A program made the position numbers and the translations under genes. Below the pieces are notes generated by a model that was not told the origin of the DNA, did no database searches, and worked only from the letters and a program-made list of their open reading frames with translations. From positions 1 to 64,000 of the forward strand of contig NZ_SRRZ01000003.1 of NCBI RefSeq assembly GCF_013179805.1: DNA of 64,000 nt, given 5' to 3'. Shown piece by piece: positions 7,271 to 16,331 of the stretch; positions within the stretch are counted from its first letter, which is position 1; each line of letters starts with the position of its first letter. The DNA is from Microcoleus asticus IPMA8 (GTDB lineage: Bacteria; Cyanobacteriota; Cyanobacteriia; Cyanobacteriales; Microcoleaceae).

Positions 7271-8911
7271 ATGAAAACTCAACCAAGTCAAGACCGGATT
7301 ATTATTTTCGATACGACTTTGCGGGACGGAGAACAATCTCCGGGTGCATCTCTGAATGTGGATGAAAAGCTGACGATCGCTCGCCAGTTAGCGAGATTGG
7401 GCGTGGATGTGATTGAAGCGGGTTTCCCTTTCACCAGCACGGGAGATTTTGAGGCAGTCCAAAAAATAGCCCGATCGGTTGGCACGGAACATGGGCCGAC
7501 AATTTGCGGTTTAGCACGGGCGAGAAAGCCGGATATTAAAAGAGCAGCAGAGGCTCTGAAACCAGCCGCCAATGCGCGAATTCATACGTTTCTGGCTACG
7601 TCTGATATTCACTTGGAACATAAGTTGAAAAAGACGCGGGCTGAGATTCTGGAAATTGTGCCGGAAATGGTGGCTTACGCTAAGTCTTTTGTGAATGATG
7701 TGGAGTTTTCTCCGGAAGATGCTTGCCGATCGGAACCGGAGTTTTTGTATCAGGTTCTGGAACGGGCGATCGCAGCCGGTGCGACTACTGTTAATATTCC
7801 CGATACTGTAGGCTACACGACTCCCAGCGAATTTGGGGCTTTGATTCGCGGAATTAAGGAAAATGTGCCGAATATCGATCGCGCAATTATTTCGGTTCAC
7901 GGTCACAATGATTTAGGATTGGCTGTTGCTAACTTTTTGGAAGCCGTGAAAAATGGCGCCAGACAGTTAGAATGCACGATTAACGGAATTGGCGAACGGG
8001 CGGGAAATGCAGCTCTGGAAGAGTTGGTAATGGCCCTTTACGTGCGGCGCCAATATTATAATCCGTTCTTGGGCCGGGCTGCGGATTCTGAGGAACCGCT
8101 GACAAATATTGACTCGCGCCAAATTTACAAAACTTCGCGCTTGGTTTCCAATTTGACGGGGATGTTGGTGCAGCCAAATAAGGCGATTGTCGGGGCAAAT
8201 GCTTTCGCTCACGAGTCGGGAATTCACCAAGACGGGGTGCTGAAAAATAAGCGGACATACGAGATTATGGACGCTGAGTCGATCGGCTTGACGGAAAATC
8301 AAATCGTCTTGGGCAAATTATCCGGCCGCCACGCTTTTCACACTCGCTTGAAAGAGTTGGGTTTTGAAATGGCAGACGATGAGCTAAATAAGGCTTTTGT
8401 CAAGTTTAAAGATTTGGCAGACAAGAAAAAAGAGATTACTGATTGGGATTTAGAGGCGATCGCCAATAACGAAGTGCACCAAGCACCGGAACTGTTCCGG
8501 TTAGAATTGGTGCAGGTTTCCTGCGGCGACAAATCTCGCCCGACAGCAACCGTAACCGTGCGGACTCCGGCGGGCGAAGAATTGACCGATGCTGCGATCG
8601 GCACCGGGCCTGTGGATGCGATTTACAGGGCAATTAACCGCGTGGTAAACGTACCCAACGAGTTGATCGAGTTTTCTGTACAATCGGTAACAGCGGGAAT
8701 TGATGCGATCGGGGAAGTAACAATTCGCTTGCGCCACGAAGGCAAAGTATTTTCCGGTCACTCAGCAAATACCGACATTATCGTAGCGTCCGCAGAAGCA
8801 TACATCAGCGCTTTAAATCGCCTGTATCAGGCATTGCAGTCTAATCCTGAAAAATCCTCAGAACAGCCAACTCAGATCGGAAATCAAGTTGTTGCAAAAG
8901 CACAGCGCTGA
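7271..8911 (+). CDS. leuA: 2-isopropylmalate synthase
   Basis: Condenses acetyl-CoA with 2-oxoisovalerate, the first step of leucine synthesis. The TIM-barrel part has Asp14, Arg18 and Asp19 in FDTTLRDGEQ, the metal ligands His210 and His212 in SVHGHNDLG, and GNAALE at 245-250. The C-terminal part (about 395-520) is the leucine-feedback regulatory domain, with a segment near residue 450 typical of the family. At 546 residues it is a normal type-1 LeuA. It stands alone, with a heptamer array upstream and no other leucine genes nearby. Confidence 0.97.
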   Translation: MKTQPSQDRIIIFDTTLRDGEQSPGASLNVDEKLTIARQLARLGVDVIEAGFPFTSTGDFEAVQKIARSVGTEHGPTICGLARARKPDIKRAAEALKPAANARIHTFLATSDIHLEHKLKKTRAEILEIVPEMVAYAKSFVNDVEFSPEDACRSEPEFLYQVLERAIAAGATTVNIPDTVGYTTPSEFGALIRGIKENVPNIDRAIISVHGHNDLGLAVANFLEAVKNGARQLECTINGIGERAGNAALEELVMALYVRRQYYNPFLGRAADSEEPLTNIDSRQIYKTSRLVSNLTGMLVQPNKAIVGANAFAHESGIHQDGVLKNKRTYEIMDAESIGLTENQIVLGKLSGRHAFHTRLKELGFEMADDELNKAFVKFKDLADKKKEITDWDLEAIANNEVHQAPELFRLELVQVSCGDKSRPTATVTVRTPAGEELTDAAIGTGPVDAIYRAINRVVNVPNELIEFSVQSVTAGIDAIGEVTIRLRHEGKVFSGHSANTDIIVASAEAYISALNRLYQALQSNPEKSSEQPTQIGNQVVAKAQR

Positions 8912-8942
8912 TAAATTTCTTGTCAGCCATTTTTTTTGAAAC

Positions 8943-9016
8943 AAACCGCAGACGAACGCACATAACAGCAGATATATCTCAATAAATCTGCGTTAATCCG
9001 CGTTCATCTGCGGTTT
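8943..9016. repeat. Inverted AACCGCAGA-type repeat
   Basis: AAACCGCAGACGAACGC (8943-8959) pairs with 9000-9016 with one mismatch. Related CTGCG/AACCGCAG sequence recurs at about 11820-11862 and 29440-29540, so it belongs to a dispersed family. It lies just past the leuA stop codon. Confidence 0.75.
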
Positions 9017-9054
9017 AAAATTAATTTATTTTACCAATAACAAACTCTTGAAAA

Positions 9055-9855
9055 ATGCAAGACGAAACTTTAAAAAAAGAGCGGCAATTCCACGATGCTT
9101 GGGCATCCACAATCGATATAGACGGCATTCGAGTCAATGATTACTTTGAAGCTTGTACCGCCCCAGAAAATAGATTTATCGTCCAGCAAATGGGCGATAT
9201 TACAGGCAAACGCCTCTTAGATTTAGGCTGCGGCGCTGGAGAAAATAGCGTTTATTTTGCTAAAAAAGGTGCAAACTGTGTGGCGGCCGACTATTCTCAG
9301 GGCATGGTAGAAGTTGCTCTGAAATTGGCCCATAAAAACGGCGTCAAAATAGAGGGCTGCACTGTAAATGCAATGGCGATGGATTTCCCGGACAATAGTT
9401 TTGATATTGTTTATGCTTCTAATTTGTTGCACCATTTACCGGAACCAGAAAAGGCAATTCGCGAAATGCACCGCGTCCTAAAGCCTGGGGGAAAAGCTTG
9501 TTTTTGGGACCCGATGAAGCACAATCCCGTGATTAATGTTTACCGCAGGATGGCTACTGAGGTGCGGACGGAGGATGAAACTCCTTTGGATATTAATATT
9601 GTAAATTTTGTCCAGTCTTTGTTTTCGGAGACGGCTTATGATACGTTTTGGCTGACATCGCTTTGGGTTTTTTTGCGCTTTTATTTGATAGAAAAAGTGC
9701 ATCCAAATGAGGAGCGTTATTGGAAAAAGATTATCATTGAACAAGATAGATTGAAACCGGAATACTCTCGGTTAGAAGAGTTGGATGGATTTTTGAAAAA
9801 GTTGCCTTTGATGAAGCGCTTGGCTTGGAATTTGGCTGTGGTGGCAACGAAGTAA
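9055..9855 (+). CDS. Class I SAM-dependent methyltransferase
   Basis: A 266-residue methyltransferase with the SAM-binding motif LDLGCGAG at residues 55-62, an acidic strand end AADYSQGM, and NSFDIVYASNLLHHLPEPEKA followed by HRVLKPGGK. These are motifs I, II/III and post-III of the UbiE/Methyltransf_11 type. The C-terminal 100 residues contain a hydrophobic stretch (TSLWVFLRFYLIEKV) and are not typical of small-molecule core enzymes. The substrate cannot be deduced. It is a single gene with no obvious partner. Confidence 0.85.
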   Translation: MQDETLKKERQFHDAWASTIDIDGIRVNDYFEACTAPENRFIVQQMGDITGKRLLDLGCGAGENSVYFAKKGANCVAADYSQGMVEVALKLAHKNGVKIEGCTVNAMAMDFPDNSFDIVYASNLLHHLPEPEKAIREMHRVLKPGGKACFWDPMKHNPVINVYRRMATEVRTEDETPLDINIVNFVQSLFSETAYDTFWLTSLWVFLRFYLIEKVHPNEERYWKKIIIEQDRLKPEYSRLEELDGFLKKLPLMKRLAWNLAVVATK

Positions 9856-9901
9856 TTAAAAGAAGTACAATAAGTCAAAACATTTAATTAAGAGGGTAAT
9901 T

Positions 9902-10219
9902 ATGCCAGAAACTATTACGGCTATCTACGAAAACGGGGTTTTTCGTCCCTTGATCCCTTTGTTATTGAATGATGGGGAAACTGTGCAAATCACAATTGTA
10001 GCGGAAGTTTCGCCGGAAGAACTTAAGGGCGATCGCGAAAAGGCGATTAAGTTGATGGATGTACGAGGATTGGTGCGTTTGCCAAAGAAACAGGGTAAGC
10101 TCGATCCTGTTGAATTAGCACGACGTGAAGAGAAATGGCGCGAATTGTTTGAAGAACTGAAGGGAAGACCGGGGACACCTGTCTCTGAAATAGTTATAGA
10201 GGATCGCGGCCCGTGGTAA
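9902..10219 (+). CDS. DUF104 / AF2212-like antitoxin
   Basis: A 105-residue protein beginning MPETITAIYENGVFRPLIPL, the hallmark of the DUF104/AF2212 antitoxin family, followed by a charged helical part (LARREEKWRELFEELK). It should neutralise the PIN-domain toxin encoded immediately downstream, whose GTG start overlaps its last codons. It is longer than the roughly 70-residue minimal family domain. Confidence 0.85.
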   Translation: MPETITAIYENGVFRPLIPLLLNDGETVQITIVAEVSPEELKGDREKAIKLMDVRGLVRLPKKQGKLDPVELARREEKWRELFEELKGRPGTPVSEIVIEDRGPW

Positions 10220-10680
10220 ATACTTATTTTCTAGATACCAGTGCTTTGGTCAAAGGTTACGTGCCTGAAACAGGGAGTAATTGGATTCAATCGATTACTG
10301 ATGTGGCTGCAAATAACGATTTAACTATTAGCCAGATTACATGGGTGGAGTTACACAGCGCCTTGTCGCGTCGTCAGCGGGAGGGGAGTATGTCTGCTGG
10401 TGAACTTGACATAATTTTGCAAAAGTTTCGCAATGAATTCGATACCAAGTATCGAATCATTGAAGTTGACCAAGCGTTGATTGAAAGTGCCGGTCAATTG
10501 GTTGTGCAATACCCTTGGCGCGCTTATGATGCTGTGCAGTTGGCGTCTGGTTTGTACGTTAAATCTCTGCTCATGTCAATGCCAGAAACTCAACTAATTT
10601 TTGTTTCGGCGGACAACAGATTGCTGGATATTGCTCAGTCGGAAGGGTTGACGACAGATAATCCTAATAATTATCCGTAA
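10213..10680 (+). CDS. PIN-domain (VapC-like) toxin
   Basis: A 155-residue PIN-domain ribonuclease. Acidic residues line up as in the family: the Asp in YFLDTSALVKGYV, a Glu in ITWVELHSAL, the Asp in WRAYDAVQLASG and one in FVSADNRLLDIA. The start is GTG at 10213, overlapping the antitoxin gene by 7 bp, which implies translational coupling in a type II toxin-antitoxin operon. The RNA target is unknown. Confidence 0.87.
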   Translation: MVNTYFLDTSALVKGYVPETGSNWIQSITDVAANNDLTISQITWVELHSALSRRQREGSMSAGELDIILQKFRNEFDTKYRIIEVDQALIESAGQLVVQYPWRAYDAVQLASGLYVKSLLMSMPETQLIFVSADNRLLDIAQSEGLTTDNPNNYP

Positions 10681-10692
10681 TCAAGCTGTTGA

Positions 10693-10743
10693 TAGTGAGG
10701 AATGCAAGTCCTCATAAAAATTAGAGGACTAAAGTCATCACTA
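10693..10743. terminator. Imperfect stem between convergent genes
   Basis: TAGTGAGGAATGCAAGTCCTC pairs imperfectly with the segment ending TCATCACTA, between the PIN toxin (rightward) and hisC (leftward). It could act as a two-way terminator, but it lacks a clean T-run. Confidence 0.4.
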
Positions 10744-10769
10744 GAAACTACTTTTAGTGCGATCGTTAT

Positions 10770-11816
10770 TTATAAGATTTCTTTCAAAGTTTTAACCAAT
10801 ATTTGATTTTGTTCCTCCGTACCTACACTAATCCGCAATTTGTCTTCTAATCGCGGCTGATTGAAGTATCGAATCAATATTCCCCGTACTTTCAGTGTTT
10901 GATAAATTCTTTCTGCATCGCCGTTTGGTGGCCTAACTAACAAAAAGTTGGTTTGCGAGGGCCAAACGTCAAAGCCTAATTCCTTGAAGCTAACGGCTAG
11001 TTTTGCTCGCGAAGCCTTAATCTTTTCGGCGTTGGCTGTTTTGTGGTCTCGATCGGCGATCGCAGCCGCCCCCACTGCATAGGCTAAAGCATCCACATTA
11101 TAGCTGTCTTTGATTTTATTTAATTCTGCCAGCAGCGCCGGATTTGCTATGCCAAAACCCAGCCTCAATCCTGCCAGGGAATAACCTTTTGAAAGCGTCC
11201 TCAAAATAATAACATTACTGTACTTTTTTGTCAAGTTCAAAGCATTGTCTTCGGCGAAATCTACATAAGCTTCGTCGATCACAAGAATGCCCGATAACTC
11301 TTTAGCCAGTTTCTCCAAATCTGCAACAGATATGGCTGTTCCCGATGGACTGTTTGGCGAAGCTACAAATGTCACAGCACCTCGGGCTGCTATTAGCAAA
11401 TCGACTGGTAACTTGTAGTCGTCGGGATAAGGAACTTCAACAAATTCTGCATCTTGAATTTCTGCCAAAGTGCGGTACAATACATAGGTTGGCGCGGGAC
11501 AAACAATCTGTTTCCCTGATTCGCCCACAGCGCGAACTATCAAGTTTAATAAATCGTCGCTGCCGTTACCTACAACAATCCAATCGTCAGCAACTCCAAA
11601 AACTTTACTAGCAGCAATGCGGAAACTTTTGCCAGTTGGATCTGGATAGCGCCGCAGCATTTCTCCGTCTATTTCCTGAAGCACTTTTAAGGCTTTGGGA
11701 GAAGGCGGATAGGGATTTTCATTAGAATTTAGTTTAATAATTTTTGTGCCTAGCGGTGGCTGTTCTCCCGGCACATAGCCAGACATTTCGTGGATGCTTT
11801 TGCGAAAGTAATTCAT
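10770..11816 (-). CDS. hisC: Histidinol-phosphate aminotransferase
   Basis: A PLP enzyme that transaminates imidazole-acetol phosphate in histidine synthesis. It shows LNSNENPYPPSP near the N-terminus, Asn154-Pro-containing SPNSPSG, Asp181 in VIDEAYVDF and the PLP lysine Lys210 in RTLSKGYSLAGLRLG. At 348 residues it has family length. It is the last gene of a leftward group after a GDPD gene, separated by 43 bp that hold a CTGCGTTTAT tandem repeat. Cyanobacteria often have more than one HisC-like enzyme, so substrate preference is inferred. Confidence 0.93.
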   Translation of the reverse strand: MNYFRKSIHEMSGYVPGEQPPLGTKIIKLNSNENPYPPSPKALKVLQEIDGEMLRRYPDPTGKSFRIAASKVFGVADDWIVVGNGSDDLLNLIVRAVGESGKQIVCPAPTYVLYRTLAEIQDAEFVEVPYPDDYKLPVDLLIAARGAVTFVASPNSPSGTAISVADLEKLAKELSGILVIDEAYVDFAEDNALNLTKKYSNVIILRTLSKGYSLAGLRLGFGIANPALLAELNKIKDSYNVDALAYAVGAAAIADRDHKTANAEKIKASRAKLAVSFKELGFDVWPSQTNFLLVRPPNGDAERIYQTLKVRGILIRYFNQPRLEDKLRISVGTEEQNQILVKTLKEIL

Positions 11817-11859
11817 CTATTATCTGCGTTTATCTGCGTTTATCTGCCTTCATCGGCGG

Positions 11860-12582
11860 TTAAAAAGATCGTATCAAACAATTAGTGACTATCCGCGTGA
11901 TACCCAAATCAATTAACTTTTGCATATCCGCTCGATCGTCCACCGTCCAGGCCACAATGTCAACTCCCTGACTCCGGCTTTCTTGAATTAGTGCGGGGTT
12001 TTCCAGCAACACGCGGTACTGGCTGCTAATCAAATTATCCCGATGCGCCACAGCTTGAGCAAATTGAGTTTTGTACGCTTCTAGATTAGCAACAATGTGT
12101 CCGATCGCCAAATCGCCAGATAGCCGCCGCACTTGTTCCAGAAATCCATCGTTAAAGGAAGTAATAACGCATTTGTGTTGGATTTTTTCCCCCTTCAAAG
12201 TATTGACAAAATCCGCGACATCTGCATCAGACCACTCGCAGTGAGGTTTGACATCAAAGTAAAGAAATTTGTCAACATTTTTGAGGATAGCTAATGATTC
12301 TTTTAAGGTAGGAATTTTTTGTTGTGAAAATTCATCGCTAAACCATTTTCCCGCATTAAGTGTTTGCAATTCAGACAGAGTTTTTTCCCTAACTTTGCCA
12401 GAAACTCCAGTGATTCTATCTAATGTGGCGTCGTGAAAAATCACTGATACGTTGTCGGCGGATAGCTGGATGTCAAATTCGATCGAATGAGCTCCACGGG
12501 CGATCGCCAGTTCAAAAGCTGCTAAAGTATTCTCGGGGGCGATCGCCGAAAATCCCCGATGTGCGATAATTTCTAAATTCAC
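11860..12582 (-). CDS. Glycerophosphodiester phosphodiesterase
   Basis: A 240-residue GDPD-family enzyme that hydrolyses glycerophosphodiesters to glycerol-3-phosphate and an alcohol. The catalytic set is visible: His8-Arg9 in IAHRG, Glu17-Asn18 in PENTL, Glu35 and Asp37 in IEFDIQLS and His50 in VIFHDATLDR. There is no signal peptide, so it acts in the cytosol (UgpQ-like). Its ATG overlaps the stop of the upstream hydrolase by 4 bp, so the two are co-translated, perhaps in lipid turnover. Confidence 0.93.
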   Translation of the reverse strand: MNLEIIAHRGFSAIAPENTLAAFELAIARGAHSIEFDIQLSADNVSVIFHDATLDRITGVSGKVREKTLSELQTLNAGKWFSDEFSQQKIPTLKESLAILKNVDKFLYFDVKPHCEWSDADVADFVNTLKGEKIQHKCVITSFNDGFLEQVRRLSGDLAIGHIVANLEAYKTQFAQAVAHRDNLISSQYRVLLENPALIQESRSQGVDIVAWTVDDRADMQKLIDLGITRIVTNCLIRSF

Positions 12583-13433
12583 TGTCTTGTGCCCTCTAAA
12601 AAATCTGCCACAGTTTGATTAAAAGTTTCCGGTTGAGTCAAAAAAGACCAGTGATTCCCCGGTACTTTTGCAACGGTAAGATTTTTCAAGTATCTTTTGT
12701 ATGGCTGCATTTGCCAATCCATGCGATTTACGCCTTTTTCCGGCTGTACAAACAAAGTCTGGATATCAATATTTTCTGTTAAACCGGCAACTTTCATCAC
12801 TTCTGCAAATATCTGATTTCGGGCTGCAATCGCAAATTTACTGCCCCAAGTTCCGTCGGATTTTTGTTCGATTTGGTGTTGGAATACCATTTGCTGCACG
12901 TCACTCCAATCTGCGTATTCTCGCGATTGTTTTGCTGCTGCTTCTGCTTGGGATAAAGTCGCAAATGGGCCCACACATTTGAGACAGTCTAATTTTCGGT
13001 AAACAATTGGCAGAGTGAGTTTAATGGCGGCGGGCAGTTTTGTGATGAAGATTGGGTCTACTAAAATCATACTGCAAAAGCGATCGGGATTTTGCCTCGC
13101 CCAAATCGCTGCTAGTTTTCCCGTCCAAGAATGTCCTAAAATGTGGGCGTCTGGCCAGTTGAGATGTGCCATCAAAGCTTCTAAATCTGCGATCGCACTT
13201 TCAAAAGTATAGCCTGTTTTCGGTTTGCTACTTTCTCCGTGACCGCGCATATCTGGCACTACAATATGATAGCGGTTGGACAAGTAATGGCCCAAGCTAC
13301 TCCAGACACACGCACTATCTGCTAAACCGTGCAGCAGCAGCAAACGGGGAGATTTTTCTTTCCCAGTTTCTGGCTGCCATTCTAGGTATGAAAGTTCGAT
13401 TTCTGGTAAGTGCAAAGTCTTACGAGTTGGCAT
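12579..13433 (-). CDS. Alpha/beta hydrolase
   Basis: A 284-residue alpha/beta-hydrolase fold protein. The oxyanion region LLLLHGLADSACVW, the nucleophile Ser102 in LGHSWTGKLAA and the likely catalytic His261 in VPGNHWSFL are visible, with an acidic residue after SMILVDPIF. The substrate is unknown; coupling to a glycerophosphodiesterase suggests ester or lysolipid cleavage, which is only an inference from position. It is the first gene of the leftward hydrolase-GDPD-hisC group. Confidence 0.87.
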   Translation of the reverse strand: MPTRKTLHLPEIELSYLEWQPETGKEKSPRLLLLHGLADSACVWSSLGHYLSNRYHIVVPDMRGHGESSKPKTGYTFESAIADLEALMAHLNWPDAHILGHSWTGKLAAIWARQNPDRFCSMILVDPIFITKLPAAIKLTLPIVYRKLDCLKCVGPFATLSQAEAAAKQSREYADWSDVQQMVFQHQIEQKSDGTWGSKFAIAARNQIFAEVMKVAGLTENIDIQTLFVQPEKGVNRMDWQMQPYKRYLKNLTVAKVPGNHWSFLTQPETFNQTVADFLEGTRQ

Positions 13434-13492
13434 GATTAGGGTATTTTATAGTTGAATAAACTTAATTTAACCTCATTTATACTATTTTTATT

Positions 13493-13518
13493 AACAGGCA
13501 AGATGCCTGTTCCACAAA
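13493..13518. repeat. Palindromic repeat AACAGGCA-AGA-TGCCTGTT, copy 1
   Basis: A 26-bp sequence with 8-bp perfect arms and a 3-nt loop, followed by CCACAAA. An identical 26-bp copy lies at 46634-46659. It is REP-like and intergenic. Confidence 0.8.
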
Positions 13519-13621
13519 GAGTGGAGTTTATTGGACTGTTTTCTTAAACAGGCTTTCCGGCTTATTTCACAAAGAATAAGTCTTCTGTTTATGGGGTGGG
13601 CTTCTAGCCCGCCCTTCTGAC

Positions 13622-14905
13622 TTAACCTTTGCCCTTCAAACTCAACAATATAAACTGAGTTTTCTGCGCTTCATCAAAATTGTCATCGCTGACCAAAACT
13701 AGACTTTGGCTGCCATCTGGCAAGCGCGGGCCGAGGGTCATCCCTTCTAAATTGTACAGGGGAATTCCGAGTTCGCTTAAATCTAGCAGCAACTTTTTCT
13801 TAACAGGTTCGACCATTGCCACTCGCCCTTTAAAACTCTGGATTCTCGAAGTATCTGTAGCCGCCCCAACCGCTAATTGATAAATCCTAGCGCTGTATCC
13901 CGACAGCCCAAAAGAACGTTCTAAACTCAGAATCTGACCGCCACCGACAGTTACTAATTCTGTTAAACCGTTCAAAATAGTCATGGGAACTTGGTCGAGC
14001 TTGTAAAGATTTTCTGAGACTAATTGCGGCGTTTTATCGACGATGATATAATGTAAAAGACGGATTTTGCTTGCCTGTTCCGGGTCTAAATCTTGCATTA
14101 ACGGCGCTTCCGTAGCTGCAAACAAACGAAACGGATCGAGACCGCCCGGACTAAAAGTTTCTGGGTCGATGGTTAAAGATTCAAAACCTAAATTGTCCAC
14201 CACTCCTTGCTGCTGTTTTTCATCGCTGGCATCGGGAATATAGCGCTTTGGTATCGGCAATTGTCCCCGCATTTGCCCTGTTTTGAGGTCAAATTCACCG
14301 AGAAAAGGAGGGATACCAACATGAGTAACGCCTTCGCTGGCGACAAATACTGAGTTGCGGGGAGAAAGGGCGATGCCTTCGGGATTGATGGAACCCCAAG
14401 AGAAGGTTTCACCGTCTGCTTTTTTGAGGGAGGTAACACCTTCAACGGTAACTTTTTTTAGGCCAATATTTGCTGGGTCACTTGATGTGAGGTCGAGTCG
14501 GAGGCTGTAAAATCTCGCTTCTCCGTTTTCGCTGGGGTCGTCGGAAAGAGCGTAAAAGCGATAAGCTTTGGAAGTGACCGCGCTAATACCTTTCGGGTCG
14601 TAGGTAATTCCTGACAAACCGCCGACCGGTACTCCTTCAAAATTGATTTTTGGCAATTGGTACTCGCCCAAAAATTCTAGAGACATTTCTGGAAAAGAGC
14701 GGTCTTTTGCAACTGCGGGAGGGGGGGCGCAAGCTGTGCAAACAGTTAAGAGAATTAGGGCTAGACTGAATAAGCGTAAAATACGTTGGCGAAGCCCTCG
14801 AAGAGGATCGCCCAGCGCCTTTAAATCCCAATAATTGCTCAGTGCGGTAATTTTTTTGTTGTTGCTCTTGTTGAACTGTTTGCTTTTGTGCCATCTTTGT
14901 GACAT
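13622..14905 (-). CDS. Esterase-like activity of phytase family protein
   Basis: A 427-residue exported protein of the phytase-esterase-like beta-propeller family. A hydrophobic segment at about residues 42-62 (LRLFSLALILLTVCTACAPP) looks like a signal peptide, possibly lipoprotein-type though the lipobox is not canonical. Family blocks GGLSGITYDP, FYALSDDPSENGEARFYSL, NPEGIALSP and NLEGMTLGP follow. The first 40 residues are unusually long before the signal and include LGDPLRGLRQRIL, encoded by a short palindromic repeat (14788-14812). It is divergent from the TPR gene, with only 21 bp between starts. Its substrate is unknown. Confidence 0.8.
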   Translation of the reverse strand: MSQRWHKSKQFNKSNNKKITALSNYWDLKALGDPLRGLRQRILRLFSLALILLTVCTACAPPPAVAKDRSFPEMSLEFLGEYQLPKINFEGVPVGGLSGITYDPKGISAVTSKAYRFYALSDDPSENGEARFYSLRLDLTSSDPANIGLKKVTVEGVTSLKKADGETFSWGSINPEGIALSPRNSVFVASEGVTHVGIPPFLGEFDLKTGQMRGQLPIPKRYIPDASDEKQQQGVVDNLGFESLTIDPETFSPGGLDPFRLFAATEAPLMQDLDPEQASKIRLLHYIIVDKTPQLVSENLYKLDQVPMTILNGLTELVTVGGGQILSLERSFGLSGYSARIYQLAVGAATDTSRIQSFKGRVAMVEPVKKKLLLDLSELGIPLYNLEGMTLGPRLPDGSQSLVLVSDDNFDEAQKTQFILLSLKGKG

Positions 14906-14926
14906 AATTTATACCGTTTTGTAGAT

Positions 14927-16261
14927 ATGCAAAACTTGATGTTTCCAGAAGTAATGCCGAATCGCGGCAACCAAATTTTGAGAATGAGAAGTTCTGTGCC
15001 AATTGGGTGCTTGCTTTTCTTGTGGCTGTGTGCTGGTTCGATTGCTAGCGCCCAAACTAATCCACCAGGCCTCGATCAATTTTCTCCTAATCCTCTAGAA
15101 ATTACCACACCCGATCCCCTAACTCCCGCTAATGAATCTTTGAGCAGCACTCAGCGGGAGGAACTGACAGGGGCTTTGGAAGAGTTAAACTTAGAAGCAG
15201 CGGCTAAACTGCAAGCTGGAGACGGCGCGGGTGCTTTTGAAATTTGGTTCCGAGAATTGCGGCTGCGGAGGTATCTGGGCCCGGCGGCGGAAATTGCTGC
15301 TTTGAGTAGGGTGGGAAGTGTTGCTTGGAGTAACGGTAAAAACCTCGAACTACAGCTTATTACCAAACGGTTGCAAGCAATTCAAAAACAAGTCAAATCC
15401 CAAGTACCACTTAATACTGAGTTGCTCCCCACCTTGGTTGCGGCTTTTCAGCAGGTGCGCGCTAAAGGCCCGACTGTAGAAGTTTACCAAGAAATTCTCG
15501 AAAATGCGCGCCAAAACGAAGATATCTTGGCTCAAGGTCAGATTTTGAAGGCGATCGGGCTAATTCACATCAATTGGTTGAGTTACGATAAAGCTGCTCC
15601 CGTGTATGAGGAATTGGCAACTTTAATTCAGGAAAACCGCGCTTTATTTGCTGCTAATTCTGCTGTGCCAAATTCTGCTGTAGTTGCGGGAAACGGCGCG
15701 CCGCCGCAGCCTGTAACTCCTCCAACTGAGGTAGATACTCTGAGACAATTGGCCTACGTTTACCAGCAGTCGAAACAACCCCTAAAAGCGATCGCAGCCA
15801 GGGAAAAACTAGCATCAGTGTATCTTAACTTACAAAATCCCAGCGCTATACCACCGCTCAAAATTGCGATCGCCAGCGATTACCAAACCATAGGTCAAAT
15901 CAATTTAGCAGCTCAATACTATCAGGAAGCATACAATTTAGCCGTCCCCATTCAACAGTATGCTCAGGCTAGCGAAGCTTTGGATAAATTAGCATTGCTT
16001 TACCGAGCGCAAAAGCAGTGGGAGCCGACTTTGCGGATTTATCAAATGCAGTTGCTGTTAGAAGAGCGGGCTTACAATTTTTACGGATTGATGAATGCTT
16101 ACGACAATATCGGTCAAGTTTATCAAGAGATGACGGCTTACGATAAAGCTTTGGAAGCCTATCAAAAAGGGTTAGAAGTGGCTAAAAGATTGGGACACCG
16201 ACAAGAGTATTTTGATAAGAAGATTCTCAAGGTGAACAAGCAATTGCAAAGAACTTCGTAG
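14927..16261 (+). CDS. Exported TPR-repeat protein
   Basis: A 444-residue protein with an N-terminal signal peptide (PIGCLLFLWLCAGSIASAQ) and several tetratricopeptide repeats, clearest in the C-terminal 150 residues: QINLAAQYYQEAYNLA, EPTLRIYQMQL and AYDKALEAYQKGLEVAKRLG. It probably acts as a periplasmic or membrane-associated scaffold. The start could be 14927, 14954 or 14984; the last gives the most compact signal peptide. It shares a very short divergent promoter region with the phytase-like gene. Confidence 0.78.
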   Translation: MQNLMFPEVMPNRGNQILRMRSSVPIGCLLFLWLCAGSIASAQTNPPGLDQFSPNPLEITTPDPLTPANESLSSTQREELTGALEELNLEAAAKLQAGDGAGAFEIWFRELRLRRYLGPAAEIAALSRVGSVAWSNGKNLELQLITKRLQAIQKQVKSQVPLNTELLPTLVAAFQQVRAKGPTVEVYQEILENARQNEDILAQGQILKAIGLIHINWLSYDKAAPVYEELATLIQENRALFAANSAVPNSAVVAGNGAPPQPVTPPTEVDTLRQLAYVYQQSKQPLKAIAAREKLASVYLNLQNPSAIPPLKIAIASDYQTIGQINLAAQYYQEAYNLAVPIQQYAQASEALDKLALLYRAQKQWEPTLRIYQMQLLLEERAYNFYGLMNAYDNIGQVYQEMTAYDKALEAYQKGLEVAKRLGHRQEYFDKKILKVNKQLQRTS

Positions 16262-16314
16262 TTGTCTGCAGGCAATAATGACAAATTGCAATGTGAGTAA
16301 TTTAAATGCAGTAA

Positions 16315-16331
16315 GGTGTGCATTGCACACC
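16315..16331. terminator. Palindrome between convergent genes
   Basis: GGTGTGCATTGCACACC lies between the ends of the TPR gene and the leftward GNAT gene. It is a near-perfect palindrome and may serve both sides as a weak terminator, or be a dispersed repeat. Confidence 0.4.
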
